A stretch of 64,000 nt of DNA from Agarilytica sp033852175 (GCA_033852175.1 JAWSUY010000010.1:124001-188000), one strand, 5' to 3'. Shown: positions 8,860 to 19,061, counted from the stretch's first letter. Translations and numbers: made by a program. The notes: generated from the letters alone by a model not told the origin.

Positions 8860-9267
8860 TCAACCAATGGGCACAACTTTTCTATCGCACCAAATACCTT
8901 TAGTCGGATCAAAGGCATATAAATGGATGCGTAACATTACACAAATTAAATCAGAAACGTTTAACAATATGAGAAAATCACACTGAATCATCAGCATCAA
9001 AAACCACATTACAAAACACAGTTTTTTGATGAATATTAGCGGCAAAAGTAACAGCTCAACATACAGTACAAGCTGGGTTAAACCGTTGAGAAACAAATCA
9101 GGCCAAGTAAGTAAACAATCACGCAACAAAGTATCTCCGGCCAATGGATTTTGAAGCGTCAACGATATTGCATCACCACCCACAGTAGCCAATCTCTGAG
9201 TTTTTAAGAATCGAAGTTTTACTTGTTTTACTTCAGGAATTAATAAACACTGAAAAATATTGGGCAC
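8860..9267 (-). pseudogene. C-terminal fragment of an HTTM-type membrane protein
   Basis: 135 codons resemble the end of HTTM (vitamin K-dependent carboxylase-like) membrane proteins. There is a GGDAISLTLQNPLA segment, two very hydrophobic stretches (VLYVELLLLPLIF; FVMWFLMLMIQ) and the family-like ending RIHLYAFDP. The N-terminal transmembrane part is missing, the reading frame opens with GTG without a clear ribosome site, and the histidine usual in the last membrane helix is replaced. These points suggest a truncated remnant. HTTM proteins are often linked to DCC oxidoreductases; a DCC gene exists at 23991-24749 but is not adjacent. Confidence 0.45.
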
Positions 9268-9465
9268 GCATAATATTTCTTACTTAACATTATTGCCTGG
9301 TGATCGATTCACACCCATAGTGTTTGGCATGATACATGTCTGTGAATCAGTTTATGCTTTGTTTTTATTATGAACGGGCATTTGGCTCTGAGCATAAACA
9401 AACGGACGCATTCGCAGTAGGAATGGAAGGGCGGTTTTTCGTATTGAACAAGAAACAGATTAGAA

Positions 9466-9497
9466 AGATCACGAACCTTATCAAAAGCTCGTGATCT
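9466..9497 (-). terminator. Hairpin downstream of nfeD-like gene
   Basis: Nine-bp perfect arms AGATCACGA (9466-9474) and TCGTGATCT (9489-9497), 14-nt loop. On the minus strand it lies just after the nfeD-like stop and is followed by a mixed T-rich stretch. The T-run is imperfect, so it is only a possible terminator; it could equally be a protein-binding dyad. Confidence 0.35.
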
Positions 9498-9521
9498 CGA
9501 GAGAATTAAATCACAAGGTTT

Positions 9522-9995
9522 TTACGCCTGTTCTTTAACGAGCATAACGTTACCATCAACCCCGCAAATCTCTACCCTCAACCCAACGTCAAGAGAGTCA
9601 TGAGTAGAGCTTGAATCAAGCCTCGCTTGCCAGTTGATAGCAGAATGACGAATGCTCCCACCATTGATAGTAACTTCTTCACTAATAGGAACAATTTGAC
9701 CAATCATATCGCTACTGCTGTCACTCACTTTTTCCGGCCCTTGCAGCCCTTTCAGCGGCTTCCACAACACAAATGCGCTCGCGACCGAGATTACGCCGAC
9801 CGACAAAGTTTCGTATTCCCAGTCCGATATAAATCCTACACTGACAAACAGAGCCGTGATTCCACAACCAATTGCAAAAAACAGCAGAGGTCCGCCTAAG
9901 CCCATCACCGTTAGCTCAATAACCAGGCTTAATCCGGCCAAGACATAGAGAAGCTTGTCGTGATTTTGTAAAAAGTAGTCCACTACCGATTCCAT
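9522..9995 (-). CDS. NfeD family membrane protein
   Basis: A 157-residue protein with an N-terminal membrane region of two to three helices (KLLYVLAGLSLVIELTVMGL; PLLFFAIGCGITALFVSVGF; LSVGVISVASAFVLW) followed by a soluble C-terminal domain. It ends in the OB-fold NfeD pattern (MIGQIVPISEEV...GLRVEICGVDGNVMLVK). This is the short, protease-less form. It follows the SPFH gene by 23 bp with GAGGG as ribosome site. Pairing with an SPFH/stomatin protein is the classic arrangement; together they form membrane microdomain assemblies. Confidence 0.88.
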   Translation of the reverse strand: MESVVDYFLQNHDKLLYVLAGLSLVIELTVMGLGGPLLFFAIGCGITALFVSVGFISDWEYETLSVGVISVASAFVLWKPLKGLQGPEKVSDSSSDMIGQIVPISEEVTINGGSIRHSAINWQARLDSSSTHDSLDVGLRVEICGVDGNVMLVKEQA

Positions 9996-10018
9996 TGTAT
10001 ACCCTCAGTTACGTGTAT

Positions 10019-10993
10019 TCAGTCATTGAGTTTTAATGCACTTGAAACGGCTATCGCCTGTGCAACAGTACTACCGATGTTATTTCCCGTATTGCCATCA
10101 GTCAATATGACAGAACCTTCAGCAGCAATAGCTCGATGCGCTTCAATGGCCCCCTGCGCGAGAGTCAATTGAACGGCCATTTTACCTTCACCTGTAATTG
10201 CTTGCTCACCAACTACTTTTAGGGCTGCGGCATCGGCTTCTGAGACCAAACGTATGGCCTCGGCTTTACCAGCAGCTTCAAGAACTTGTTGCTCTTTGAC
10301 GGCTTCGGCAAGTAAAACCTGCTGAGCTTTCTCAGCCTCGGCACCCAAAACAAGTGCTTGTTTTTCGCCTTCTGCCCGAGTGATAGCTGCGGATTTAACC
10401 CCTTCGGCCGTTAAGATCACGCTGCGCTTTTCACGCTCAGCCGTCATCTGTTTTTCCATGTCTTCTTTAATAGACTGCGGTGGCGTAATGTCCTTGATTT
10501 CATAGCGCGTTACTTGCACCCCCCAAGGCGCTGTCGCCTCAGTCATCGATGCTAGAATTTGAGCGTTAATGCGATCTCGATTTTGAAAACACTCATCAAG
10601 CTCCATAGAGCCAATGGCATTACGCATTGAAGTCATGGCGAGCTGGATAACGGACATTTTATAATCAGTGATATTGTTCGTCGCCGCAGCGGCATCGGTC
10701 ACCTTCATAAATAAAATTCCGTCGATCTCTAAGGTTATATTATCCTTAGTGATCGCTGATTGAGAGATAATCTCTAGAGATTGTTCTTTCAAGTTCCGAT
10801 CAGCCGCCACCCGCTGAACAAAAGGCACAATAAAGTTAAGACCCGCACGCAAAGTCCCGCTGTATTTTCCTAGCGTGTAAATCACATAACCTCTGTTCTG
10901 AGGAACAAACAGAATTCCCTTCTTCAGGGTGAATAGGCCCACGACTGTGATCCACAGTAGAGGGCTACCGATCATTGAAGTAATTGTATCCAT
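10019..10993 (-). CDS. SPFH/Band 7 stomatin-like membrane protein (QmcA type)
   Basis: A 324-residue protein with one N-terminal membrane anchor (SPLLWITVVGLFTLKKGILF), then a Band 7 domain (VPQNRGYVIYTLGKYSGTL...LKEQSLEIISQSAITKDN). A long alanine/glutamate-rich coiled coil follows (about residues 165-265, AEREKRSVILTAEG...AEAEKAQQV). The central motif VQVTRYEIKDITPP is highly typical. Such proteins oligomerise into cage-like membrane microdomains that hold proteases or stress proteins. AAGGAATT is a good ribosome site. It is first in a two-gene operon with the NfeD-like gene. Confidence 0.92.
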   Translation of the reverse strand: MDTITSMIGSPLLWITVVGLFTLKKGILFVPQNRGYVIYTLGKYSGTLRAGLNFIVPFVQRVAADRNLKEQSLEIISQSAITKDNITLEIDGILFMKVTDAAAATNNITDYKMSVIQLAMTSMRNAIGSMELDECFQNRDRINAQILASMTEATAPWGVQVTRYEIKDITPPQSIKEDMEKQMTAEREKRSVILTAEGVKSAAITRAEGEKQALVLGAEAEKAQQVLLAEAVKEQQVLEAAGKAEAIRLVSEADAAALKVVGEQAITGEGKMAVQLTLAQGAIEAHRAIAAEGSVILTDGNTGNNIGSTVAQAIAVSSALKLND

Positions 10994-11995
10994 TTTTTAA
11001 TTCCTTATTTAGTGGTGTATTGTTTAATTTGGTGTGTTTGGCAGTGGCGATTCTGAACGATGTTTCCACAGGGGTAAGCCCATTCTCCCCTTCAACAAGT
11101 TCAGTGCCATTCTTTCATTTCGTTATCATAGCAGTCAAAACGTCATACTAAGGCATCATTACTGCCATCTGGTATTTCGACGAATTCGCCTAGCAATTTA
11201 TCAACAATCCCATAGCGTTAATCCCTTTTATCCATGATTCCAAATTGAGGCGCTCTGAAGGCCTTTAATTGATAAGACAACACGCGGTGATGAGAACCTC
11301 CCGCCTACTATCACTAGTAGACTGCAGGCTAAAAACCCGCATCTGTGCTGTACAAACTAGGCATATAGCCTATTTGCAAGTGGGCCTGATCGTAGCAGGG
11401 GGCGTCATATTGTGTCAATGAAGGCATCCATTCGAGATAACCGCCCCGCCCGACCTATCAGAGGCATTCACAGTGTATTGATGCTGCTAACTATCGAGCA
11501 AAAATATTCAATATTGTAGTACATAATTTTTATCGGTAGGCACGTGCTGTGAAACAGCATTCCAGAATTTAAATTAGATTTTGGAGTGGGTGCTTGCCTT
11601 GTACAAACTTCAATATTTTTTGAACAACAGTTATATACTGGCTTTTTTCTGTGCGGGTGCACTAGCCAGACTTGATATAAAATTAGCGGTCGCAAGCAGG
11701 AGGTCAGAGCAAGTAATTTTGGCTACGCCCCTATTATTCACACCTCCTTTGTGAGAAGTAAACTAACACCTCAATTACACTTCACGCAGGCCAAAAACAT
11801 CATTGACTAGCGGCTCTGACACGCTATTAACTTGAGGCTCAAACAGTACCAAATATAATAGATTTTCAATCCTGGCAAACCTATTAACAGTTCAATCTTC
11901 GCGACGCTCACTTAAGCGCGCCGCTTTCATCAACGGCTTAACCTTATGGTACAAGCCATTTAGCTAATACCAGTACCCCAGAATTTACTATTGAC
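10994..11995. other. 1-kb intergenic region
   Basis: No intact gene. Short open frames here lack ribosome sites and protein-like composition. Around 11390-11440 one frame of the minus strand reads like a very weak AraC-type scrap (CYDQAHL), too short to call. The SPFH promoter must lie near 11000. Confidence 0.5.
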
Positions 11996-12757
11996 CTATA
12001 GCAACCTAGCATACTTTTTAGCATAACTCCTTACTCGCCGATTTGATGCCGACCTTGAAATATCCAACAGTACAGCCAAATATTGCGAGTCGCCAGATTT
12101 ACTCAGAACTTTACATAACCAGCCAAGCGCATCAACATCTCGTCTCGATGGATTTGACACGTTCAAATCTGCCATTAATTTATTCTTGGCTGCCGCAACA
12201 AATAACTTATCCGTAGGGTGGTGAAACCAAATTCGTTTAGCCCCAAGCATGGTTAAGTGCGAATTGCTGGAATTGACCATATTGATAGTTCTTTTGCGAA
12301 AAAGAGCATCCCCAGAGAGCCCTTCAGTATCTTTCTTAAGATCGACATTCCAAACCCGATATAAAGGCAGCCTCTTAAGCGCTTTTCGGACATGCATCTC
12401 GACTTTGGATTTTTTGACCGTATTGAGCACCTGAGTCAAAGTTTTCTTGTATTTTTCCTCTCCTGAATAGGCTAAGGTTTTGGCGAGCCAAGATACATCG
12501 TCTGCATCACCCGACCGGTACTCATCCAAAAGACGTTTTTCAATAACGTCATAAAGTCTCGCGTCGGTAATACCCGAGAACTCCAACTTACCGATGACCA
12601 CCTTAGAAACAGAGGCAGACCTATCTTCATAGACTTTAATAAACTCCTGCAGCTCAATTTCTGAGTGGCTAACTTCGGCCCAGCTTAAGTTTGCCCAAAT
12701 TAGCCCGATGAAAAAAGCCAGTATTATTGGGGTTTTGAATTCCGTAGAATTGTTCAT
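11996..12757 (-). CDS. Exported protein of unknown function with HEAT-like repeats
   Basis: A 253-residue protein with a signal peptide (IILAFFIGLIWANLSWA, cleavage near residue 27). The mature part is helical and contains an internal repeat. DVSWLAKTLAYSGEEKYKKTL...KVEMHVRKALKRL near residues 88-130 is echoed by DALGWLCKVLSKSGDSQYLAVL...NRRVRSYAKKYARL at the C-terminus. Alternating helices of this kind suggest a HEAT/ARM-like solenoid used for protein contacts in the periplasm. No catalytic residues are seen. It is transcribed alone; the hscC operon lies upstream on the same strand with a 265-bp gap. Confidence 0.65.
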   Translation of the reverse strand: MNNSTEFKTPIILAFFIGLIWANLSWAEVSHSEIELQEFIKVYEDRSASVSKVVIGKLEFSGITDARLYDVIEKRLLDEYRSGDADDVSWLAKTLAYSGEEKYKKTLTQVLNTVKKSKVEMHVRKALKRLPLYRVWNVDLKKDTEGLSGDALFRKRTINMVNSSNSHLTMLGAKRIWFHHPTDKLFVAAAKNKLMADLNVSNPSRRDVDALGWLCKVLSKSGDSQYLAVLLDISRSASNRRVRSYAKKYARLL

Positions 12758-13021
12758 AAAAAGGTCTATCTCCTATACATTTGAAAGTTACAATTTAAAT
12801 AATCGACTGCCGGTAGTTCAGCCCCCGCTCGATAATAGCGGATCCTACGGCAAACGCCTCAAAAAAGGAAATTAGACGGCCCAGACATTTATTTCTGTGA
12901 TTACTTCTTATAGGAAACATAAAAGGAACCCTGACATAAGCTCCCATAATTGAACTGACACCCATGACAACAGTTCTCAGATTCTATTTTAAGAATGGGC
13001 TTCATACTTGTTTCCATATGC

Positions 13022-14722
13022 TTACAAAAATGGTGAATCTTTTTCTATCTGCTCAAATATTTCAGTCAACTCCACCACCGACTCAGTGATTTCTTCTTTT
13101 ATTTGACGCTGCATTATAGCTTCAAATTGGGCCAGTAAACCGCCGATATATTCCCGCAACTCTCCTATTGATGTTTCATACAATTTTTCACCTCGGGCAA
13201 CTACCAGTGCGTTTTCAGCCTCCGCTCTCGGATGAATTTTTAGCTTAGCCAAGGATATTAAGCGTTCTTCAATTTCTTTTTCGCTAAGAGTGCCCGGATT
13301 ACCCTCAATGATAAGTTTTTTGGTTATTCCAGTAGAAACAACTTTTGTTTCCACTTCCAGTAAACCACTAACGTCATAAGTAAAACGTACATCGACAGTT
13401 TCCTCCCCCCGGCGGGCTCGGGCGACATTCAACGTAAGCTCCCCGAGCTTGATATTATCTTTAACTAAGCGAGCTTCGCCTTGATAAATAGAAAGAATGA
13501 TTTCGGTTTGGAAGTCCTGAGCCGTCTGTAAATTGTCCACGCGGCTTATCGGGACCGGTGAGTTGCGATCGATAATAGGGTGAAACAATTCGCCACTTTC
13601 AGTAAAACCACTTTCGTTTACCACACCAACACCAAGGGTATAGGGAGCAACATCTGTCAGCACCACCTCACTGAGAGAACGATCACCACCGATCAACGCG
13701 GCCTGCACAGCGGCACCAAGGGCAACGATTTCATCCGGGTTAATATGCGAACGTGGAATTTGCCCAAGCATCTTAGACACCAGAGAGCGAATTACCGGCA
13801 TACGCGAAGCGCCGCCCACTAAAATGACCGCATCTAGGTCGTCTCCGTGAAGGGAAGCATCTTTGAGTGCACGTTCAAGCGGCATGCGCAGGCGTTTTAG
13901 TAGGGCAGCACAAACTGTTTCCAATCGATCCCGATCGATTGTACTTTCGTACGTTTTATCTTTCAGTACGAACTGAATAGTTGCTGATTTCTCGTTGGTA
14001 AGTTTACATTTACAGCTCTCACAGGCAGCCCGCAAAACGGCTAAATCTCCAGCGGATATACGTGTGCGTTTAATATTGTTGGCGGTAATAAAATCCTCCA
14101 CAAGAGCATCGACAAAGTCTTCACCCCCAAGACGATTATCCCCGGTAGAAGCATTAACCTGCATAACACCATCAAAATAATCCAGAATGGATACATCAAA
14201 GGTCCCTCCACCAATATCAAAAACTAAAAAGGTGGTGTCGTCTTCCATTTCATGTAAACCATAAGCAATGGCCGCTGCCGTAGGCTCATTGATTAAGCGC
14301 TTTACATCGATGCCCGCCAATCGTCCAGCGTCACGAGTAGCCTTACGCAGTGCATCGCTAAAATATGCTGGCACACTGATGACCGCACTATCAACTTTAT
14401 CGCCAAGCTGAGCTTCCGCATCAGCAAGCAAACTTTTCAACACCAGAGCCGAAAGTTCTTCAGCCCGAAATTTATTGCTACCTAAAATAAACTCCTTGTT
14501 AGTGCCCATATAACGTTTGAATTCGCTAACAGTGCTAGCAGGGTGGGTCAGTAATCGCTGCTTGGCAATTTCGCCCACAATAATACAACCCTCGTCATCC
14601 AAACCAACCACGGAAGGTGTTGTGGTTTTCCCTACGCTATTATCAATGAGCTGCGCTTCACCCTCATTAAAATATGAGATGAGACTATTTGTCGTGCCGA
14701 GATCTATGCCGATGAAAGCCAT
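13022..14722 (-). CDS. hscC: Hsp70-family chaperone HscC
   Basis: A 566-residue Hsp70 close in length and sequence to E. coli HscC. The phosphate-binding loop FIGIDLGTTNSL, ISVPAYFSD, the linker-side motif INEPTAAAIAYGL, FDIGGGTFDVSIL and LVGGASRMP are all intact, and the substrate-binding part is shorter than in DnaK. The ATG at 14722 is chosen because AAGG, overlapping the stop codon of the preceding J-protein gene, sits 7 nt before it; a GTG six bases upstream is the alternative. HscC works with dedicated J-proteins, so the upstream gene is its likely co-chaperone. Cytoplasmic. Confidence 0.93.
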   Translation of the reverse strand: MAFIGIDLGTTNSLISYFNEGEAQLIDNSVGKTTTPSVVGLDDEGCIIVGEIAKQRLLTHPASTVSEFKRYMGTNKEFILGSNKFRAEELSALVLKSLLADAEAQLGDKVDSAVISVPAYFSDALRKATRDAGRLAGIDVKRLINEPTAAAIAYGLHEMEDDTTFLVFDIGGGTFDVSILDYFDGVMQVNASTGDNRLGGEDFVDALVEDFITANNIKRTRISAGDLAVLRAACESCKCKLTNEKSATIQFVLKDKTYESTIDRDRLETVCAALLKRLRMPLERALKDASLHGDDLDAVILVGGASRMPVIRSLVSKMLGQIPRSHINPDEIVALGAAVQAALIGGDRSLSEVVLTDVAPYTLGVGVVNESGFTESGELFHPIIDRNSPVPISRVDNLQTAQDFQTEIILSIYQGEARLVKDNIKLGELTLNVARARRGEETVDVRFTYDVSGLLEVETKVVSTGITKKLIIEGNPGTLSEKEIEERLISLAKLKIHPRAEAENALVVARGEKLYETSIGELREYIGGLLAQFEAIMQRQIKEEITESVVELTEIFEQIEKDSPFL

Positions 14723-14731
14723 GCGCACACC

Positions 14732-16261
14732 TTAAATATTTTTAATGAGAGAAAGATAACCAAATGAGAGTATTGAGGCCACAACAGCAGAGAAAGCAAA
14801 AAGATAACCCAGAGTCCCGTACATGAAGTCTTTTACTTTCTGAGGCAGTTTCTGCATCAACTGCATGCAGATTTTATGGGAAATAAAACCGGCAATCAGC
14901 GCAAATGATGCGTATTCCGGTTTTAGTAAATCCAATTTCATAGAATCATAAATAACAATGTAAACAAAGGCCGCGGATAAAGTCATCCCCACGCCCAACA
15001 AACCAAAGAGCATCAGAGCACAGAAAAGTGCTACGACGATAAATACCCAGGCATAATCAAAGCTATCCCATTGCCGCCAAGTTAAGACCGAAACAATAAA
15101 GATAAGAGAAATCACCATTTCGGTTGAACGCAACCCCCTAACCTGCTGCCAGTGAATAAAGCTCCATGACGCTCCACGGCGTAAGAGAAAGTCACCGCCC
15201 CAAAAAACTAGCGACAACAAAATCACAACAGAAAATAAAGCCGGGGCCAAGTATGGGTTCTGAATGATGGGCATCTGTTCAGGTATTTGTACACAAAGGA
15301 AAATCATTAAGATAACCGCCAGCATTACATGCAATGAAGACGGGAGGTTTCGTTCTAGATTTTTACTCCACCAATGAAAGGTCGGAGTATCAAGCTCTGG
15401 ACAGAGACCCTGTTCGACAGCTGCTGAGAAATAGCGGGTTAGTTTTCTAATTGTAATATTGTAATACCCGATAAATCTCAATACGTGGAAATAGTTAGGC
15501 TGACATTTGTCCGTCAACAATTTAATGGGGGTTTTACCTGACGGGGCTCCTGATGTTTCTGCATCAATAATATGCTTGAGATAAGCACGGTAGGTGTTTA
15601 TTCGAAGATCCAAATACTCGATTCGATTACGTTTATCGAGATCAGAGTGCTGGGACTTGAACCACTGAAACTCTTCCCCAACGGCTTCTACAAGTGAATA
15701 AGGGAACTCATCATCGTCATCACACTGAACCAAAACATCAAGGCAGAGAAGCTCAAAATGAGCACGTGTTTTAATGCTAAGTAAGGCACTGGAATGAACC
15801 TCTTCAGAAAAACGATGAATAGCAGCGTCTATATTGGTGTCTTGAAAAACCCGCTCAACAGCAGACAGGGCATCGTTATAAGCGCCTTGATCATATGAAG
15901 GAGAAGCCCTGCCCTCTTCGCTTATTGGTGCCTGAGTATAAGCATCATCAAGTTCATCTTGCTGCCTAAGGATCGTATCACTAGGCTCTTTGACAGACTC
16001 AACATCCGAAACAAGCCGTATCGATGAGACAGGCTCCAGCTCTTCACTCGGTCCAGCCTCACCGACCGAAGACTCACCATCAGTGTTCATTGCTCGTGAA
16101 TGCTTACAGTGAGCCATCGCAAAATCAAATGCCTCACGTAGACGCTGGTAACCCTCGGGATCATCGTCTGGACGAGTTTGCTTGAGAAGAGTTGAGTAAG
16201 CCCTCTTTACTGATTTACGGTCTTCTGTCGGTGCAAGACCCAATATCTGCCAATAATCCAA
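14732..16261 (-). CDS. Membrane J-domain protein, putative HscC co-chaperone (DjlB/DjlC-like)
   Basis: A 509-residue protein with an N-terminal J-like domain (DYWQILGLAPTEDRKSVKRAY) in which the canonical HPD is R30-P31-D32. An acidic low-complexity region follows to about 145, a helical middle domain to about 300, and then six or seven transmembrane helices. The ending KQTRPDDDPEGYQRLREAF matches the DjlB/DjlC group that serves HscC in E. coli. It starts with TTG; the J-domain homology begins at that codon. It is directly upstream of hscC and its stop overlaps the hscC ribosome site, so the two are co-expressed. The membrane localisation suggests that HscC is recruited to the inner membrane. 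Confidence 0.85.
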   Translation of the reverse strand: MDYWQILGLAPTEDRKSVKRAYSTLLKQTRPDDDPEGYQRLREAFDFAMAHCKHSRAMNTDGESSVGEAGPSEELEPVSSIRLVSDVESVKEPSDTILRQQDELDDAYTQAPISEEGRASPSYDQGAYNDALSAVERVFQDTNIDAAIHRFSEEVHSSALLSIKTRAHFELLCLDVLVQCDDDDEFPYSLVEAVGEEFQWFKSQHSDLDKRNRIEYLDLRINTYRAYLKHIIDAETSGAPSGKTPIKLLTDKCQPNYFHVLRFIGYYNITIRKLTRYFSAAVEQGLCPELDTPTFHWWSKNLERNLPSSLHVMLAVILMIFLCVQIPEQMPIIQNPYLAPALFSVVILLSLVFWGGDFLLRRGASWSFIHWQQVRGLRSTEMVISLIFIVSVLTWRQWDSFDYAWVFIVVALFCALMLFGLLGVGMTLSAAFVYIVIYDSMKLDLLKPEYASFALIAGFISHKICMQLMQKLPQKVKDFMYGTLGYLFAFSAVVASILSFGYLSLIKNI

Positions 16262-16804
16262 AACTAAGACTTTCCATTAATGTAAGGCTGCGTATTTTAT
16301 GCCGTAAAAGGGGTCCGAGACAAATAAAATAGTTTCTCTACCTATGCCCCCCAAACATGAAACTGCTTTATAAATTAATACGTCAAAAGCCTGAGTCCAT
16401 CAAACTCAGACCCCGACATTCGGCCTAATTGATGATAGGCCTGAGAGCTTTATTGGGTTTGCTCGCTCAACTTTAGAACCGATTTAAAAGCCATTTCAGC
16501 GCTAAAATAAGTACTGAAACTGCGACTCGTAAAGTCGGCTTTAAACGGGCATCGGGCCTATCCATCTGCACAGTGCTGCGGCATTAATACAAATATTCTA
16601 CCCCCCAAAAAAAATCATACGCCCCAACGAATAACCCGGCATCGTCACGCTCATAATTTTAGTTTTTATTGGGCGCCGCTAATGTAGAAGTAGATATTCA
16701 TCAATCATCCGTAGAACCACCCCAGAAACCCAGAACAGTTACTATCGTCCCCTCACGCTACAGCCTTAAAAGTAGGATTCTCGTAAACTTTTCATTACCT
16801 GTAA
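16262..16804. other. Intergenic region between subtilase and J-protein gene
   Basis: About 540 bp without a supported gene. A 6-bp dyad GGCCTA-N8-TAGGCC at 16423-16442 is the only small structure noted. The promoter for the J-protein/hscC operon should lie near its right-hand, low-coordinate end. Confidence 0.5.
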
Positions 16805-16838
16805 AACAAAAAACCCGCCTAAAAGAGCGGGTTTTACG
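16805..16838 (-). terminator. Intrinsic terminator of the subtilase gene
   Basis: Stem AAAACCCGC/GCGGGTTTT with an 8-nt loop. On the minus strand it runs into TTTTTTGTTTT. It lies 25 bp after the protease stop codon. Confidence 0.85.
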
Positions 16839-16862
16839 TGGATCGATATTCGCGTTTAAAAC

Positions 16863-19055
16863 TTAATTACACGCACTCCAGTTACCTGGCGTCGCTTCTT
16901 CTAGGGACACGACCTTGTTGGCATCAATGTAAGTACTGCCCAGGTAAGTCGAAGTTCCCACCGTGTAATATAAACTGTACTGCACGTAAACCCGTCCTTC
17001 AGTAACGTGATCAGCCAAAGTAGATTCTGAACAACTGCTGCCTTCCACGACATTCACAGTACGTGACACTGCTGTTGCGGAATTTCCCGCGGCATCTGAA
17101 ACGTTATAAGTCAGAATATAGGTTCCAACACTTGCGGTATTAACGGTTCCAGATATTGAGACATTTGCACTAATATCACCGTCTTCATCGTCGGTTGCTG
17201 ATGCGCCGGGGTCGACGAACTGGCTATTCACGGTTACGCTCATTGGTGAACTGCCCAACAACGTAATACTAGGTGCAACAGTATCCGGCCCTAAAGGACA
17301 GGAGCCTTCATCATAATATCCTGGTGTTGAAGCTTTTAAGTCAACAACGGTTGAACCGTTCGACCCTAACAACACCTCAGAACCCTCGGCGAAAAACGCA
17401 GAAGTTGTCGTGCAAAAATATATACCGAATAAACATGACGTTTCTTCTTCTACGAAAGCACGAGAAGCCGATACATGGTTATTCAAAGTATCACTGTAGT
17501 CCTGACACGGTATCTGTACGCCGCCAAGCTGTGCGATTGCGGCTCGCATATTCGGCATCGGACCAATCGGTCGATCAAGGGCTCCCGTTTGAGGTGTACC
17601 CGTCTGAACAAGTAAAGATCGCATAGCATCAGGTGTTAAATAACTACCCGTAAGCTCTAGCGCAATACCTTGCAAACTCGTCACAACACCCGCAGTCAAT
17701 GCAGACGCACTCGATGTACCACTAAAGGTATTCGTATACCAGAAATTGGGATTGTCCTCATCACCCGTTTTTTTGTAACCATAACCATAAGATGCCGCAG
17801 CAACATTCTGACCCCAGGCGTGCACATCAACGCGCTCACCGGCGTCACTGAATGACATCGTTTCACGTCTGTCGCTGTAACCAGCCCCAACCAAGATTGC
17901 ACCTGAGTCGCGATTCGAACGATCAAATAAACCATTTAATGCAGGGTCTTCAAGGCTAATACCGCCATTCGCCGCAGCCTCAATAACAATGACACCATTA
18001 GCCGTTGCCGTTTGAATTGCATCGAAAGTACTTTGCGTATACTCAACAGGAATATATTTGGCGCAATTATCAGACGTATAATTCGCATTACACACTAACG
18101 CGCTTGGACCTGAACTCTGTAGCTCGAGCAGAATCACCCCACCCTCTCCAGCAACCACTGCGGCATTAGTGACGGCCGCAGCAATACCCGAAGAAAAACT
18201 TTCCGTTCCAATGAGTGCGTTTGACGCAATCCCTTCAACACCATAGCCATTTGCCGGAGCGCCGACTAAAGAGATAACAGCCGTACCGTGATTAACCCAA
18301 AGAGGATCCTGACTTTCGCTACCGTTCTGATAAAAAAGCGAGGGTACATCTTCATGTGCCTCATTCCAGCCACCTTCAATATCAATAAAAGTAACACCCT
18401 CGCCTAAGCCTCCAGCGACAGTATTTGCGTAATCGACATCCAGGCCATTTGGCGCCGGAGCCTTAAAAGTTTGAAGTGACGTAAAGTCTGGCGTATCTGT
18501 TGTTGCAACCGAGGACACAGACTCTAGGTAAGCAATTTCGACAGAGGGAAAGCTATTGATGAAATTAACAAAAGAAACAATGCTTGAATCGCTTAACCAG
18601 GGCGGTAGGGGTATCTCATAATACAAATTTAAATCCGCAAGCTCTTTTCCTGATTTCTGCTCACCCATGACTTTCAATTGCGACAGAGCCTGCTCGCCAG
18701 ATGTAAACAGATTATTGAAGTCAGCGCCCGTAAGCGTTACATAGTCTTCTAGCTCTACGAGATCCAGTTCCACATTCGTTAATGTATAGGCCTGCGAGAA
18801 AAAGCTATCGGGTTTAACAAAAAAATCGCCAGCACCGCCACGAACACCAGTACCTTCTTTAAATTTAACGGTAATCTTATCTTTATTTAACCCAGACAAA
18901 TCCGCTACAGAAACTACCGCTTTTGTCGGTAAATAACGTGAGATAAGAGGGGAGGCCGAAGAAAAAGCAGAGGTGCTCATCGCACCAACAAGAAGAAAAC
19001 ATGTAGCACTGTTACGCACTGAAAAAATAATCCGTGATATCTTACCCAGACTCAT
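16863..19055 (-). CDS. Secreted S8 family serine peptidase (subtilase) with Ig-like and C-terminal modules
   Basis: A signal peptide (CFLLVGAMSTSAFSSA) precedes a long propeptide-like region to about 200 and a subtilisin domain. The triad is Asp225 (TFIDIEGGW), His256 (VNHGTAV) and Ser448 (FSGTSSAS), all present. After about 540 come three modules: a cysteine-bounded 'H...GRAF..' repeat, a DUF5011/HYR-like Ig domain (VTVNSQFVDPGASATDDEDG), and a second, similar cysteine-bounded repeat (HVTEGRVYVQYSLYYTVGTS). The PHA depolymerase at 19934-21433 ends with related modules. The ATG at 19055 is favoured over an upstream TTG by AGAGGA spacing. It is an extracellular protease, transcribed alone, with its own terminator. 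Confidence 0.9.
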   Translation of the reverse strand: MSLGKISRIIFSVRNSATCFLLVGAMSTSAFSSASPLISRYLPTKAVVSVADLSGLNKDKITVKFKEGTGVRGGAGDFFVKPDSFFSQAYTLTNVELDLVELEDYVTLTGADFNNLFTSGEQALSQLKVMGEQKSGKELADLNLYYEIPLPPWLSDSSIVSFVNFINSFPSVEIAYLESVSSVATTDTPDFTSLQTFKAPAPNGLDVDYANTVAGGLGEGVTFIDIEGGWNEAHEDVPSLFYQNGSESQDPLWVNHGTAVISLVGAPANGYGVEGIASNALIGTESFSSGIAAAVTNAAVVAGEGGVILLELQSSGPSALVCNANYTSDNCAKYIPVEYTQSTFDAIQTATANGVIVIEAAANGGISLEDPALNGLFDRSNRDSGAILVGAGYSDRRETMSFSDAGERVDVHAWGQNVAAASYGYGYKKTGDEDNPNFWYTNTFSGTSSASALTAGVVTSLQGIALELTGSYLTPDAMRSLLVQTGTPQTGALDRPIGPMPNMRAAIAQLGGVQIPCQDYSDTLNNHVSASRAFVEEETSCLFGIYFCTTTSAFFAEGSEVLLGSNGSTVVDLKASTPGYYDEGSCPLGPDTVAPSITLLGSSPMSVTVNSQFVDPGASATDDEDGDISANVSISGTVNTASVGTYILTYNVSDAAGNSATAVSRTVNVVEGSSCSESTLADHVTEGRVYVQYSLYYTVGTSTYLGSTYIDANKVVSLEEATPGNWSACN

Positions 19056-19061
19056 AAACAA

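Noticed and set aside
11390..11440. Possible AraC-type regulator remnant on the minus strand (CYDQAHL)
   Set aside because: Only about seven residues match, with stops in the same frame soon after; chance is sufficient.
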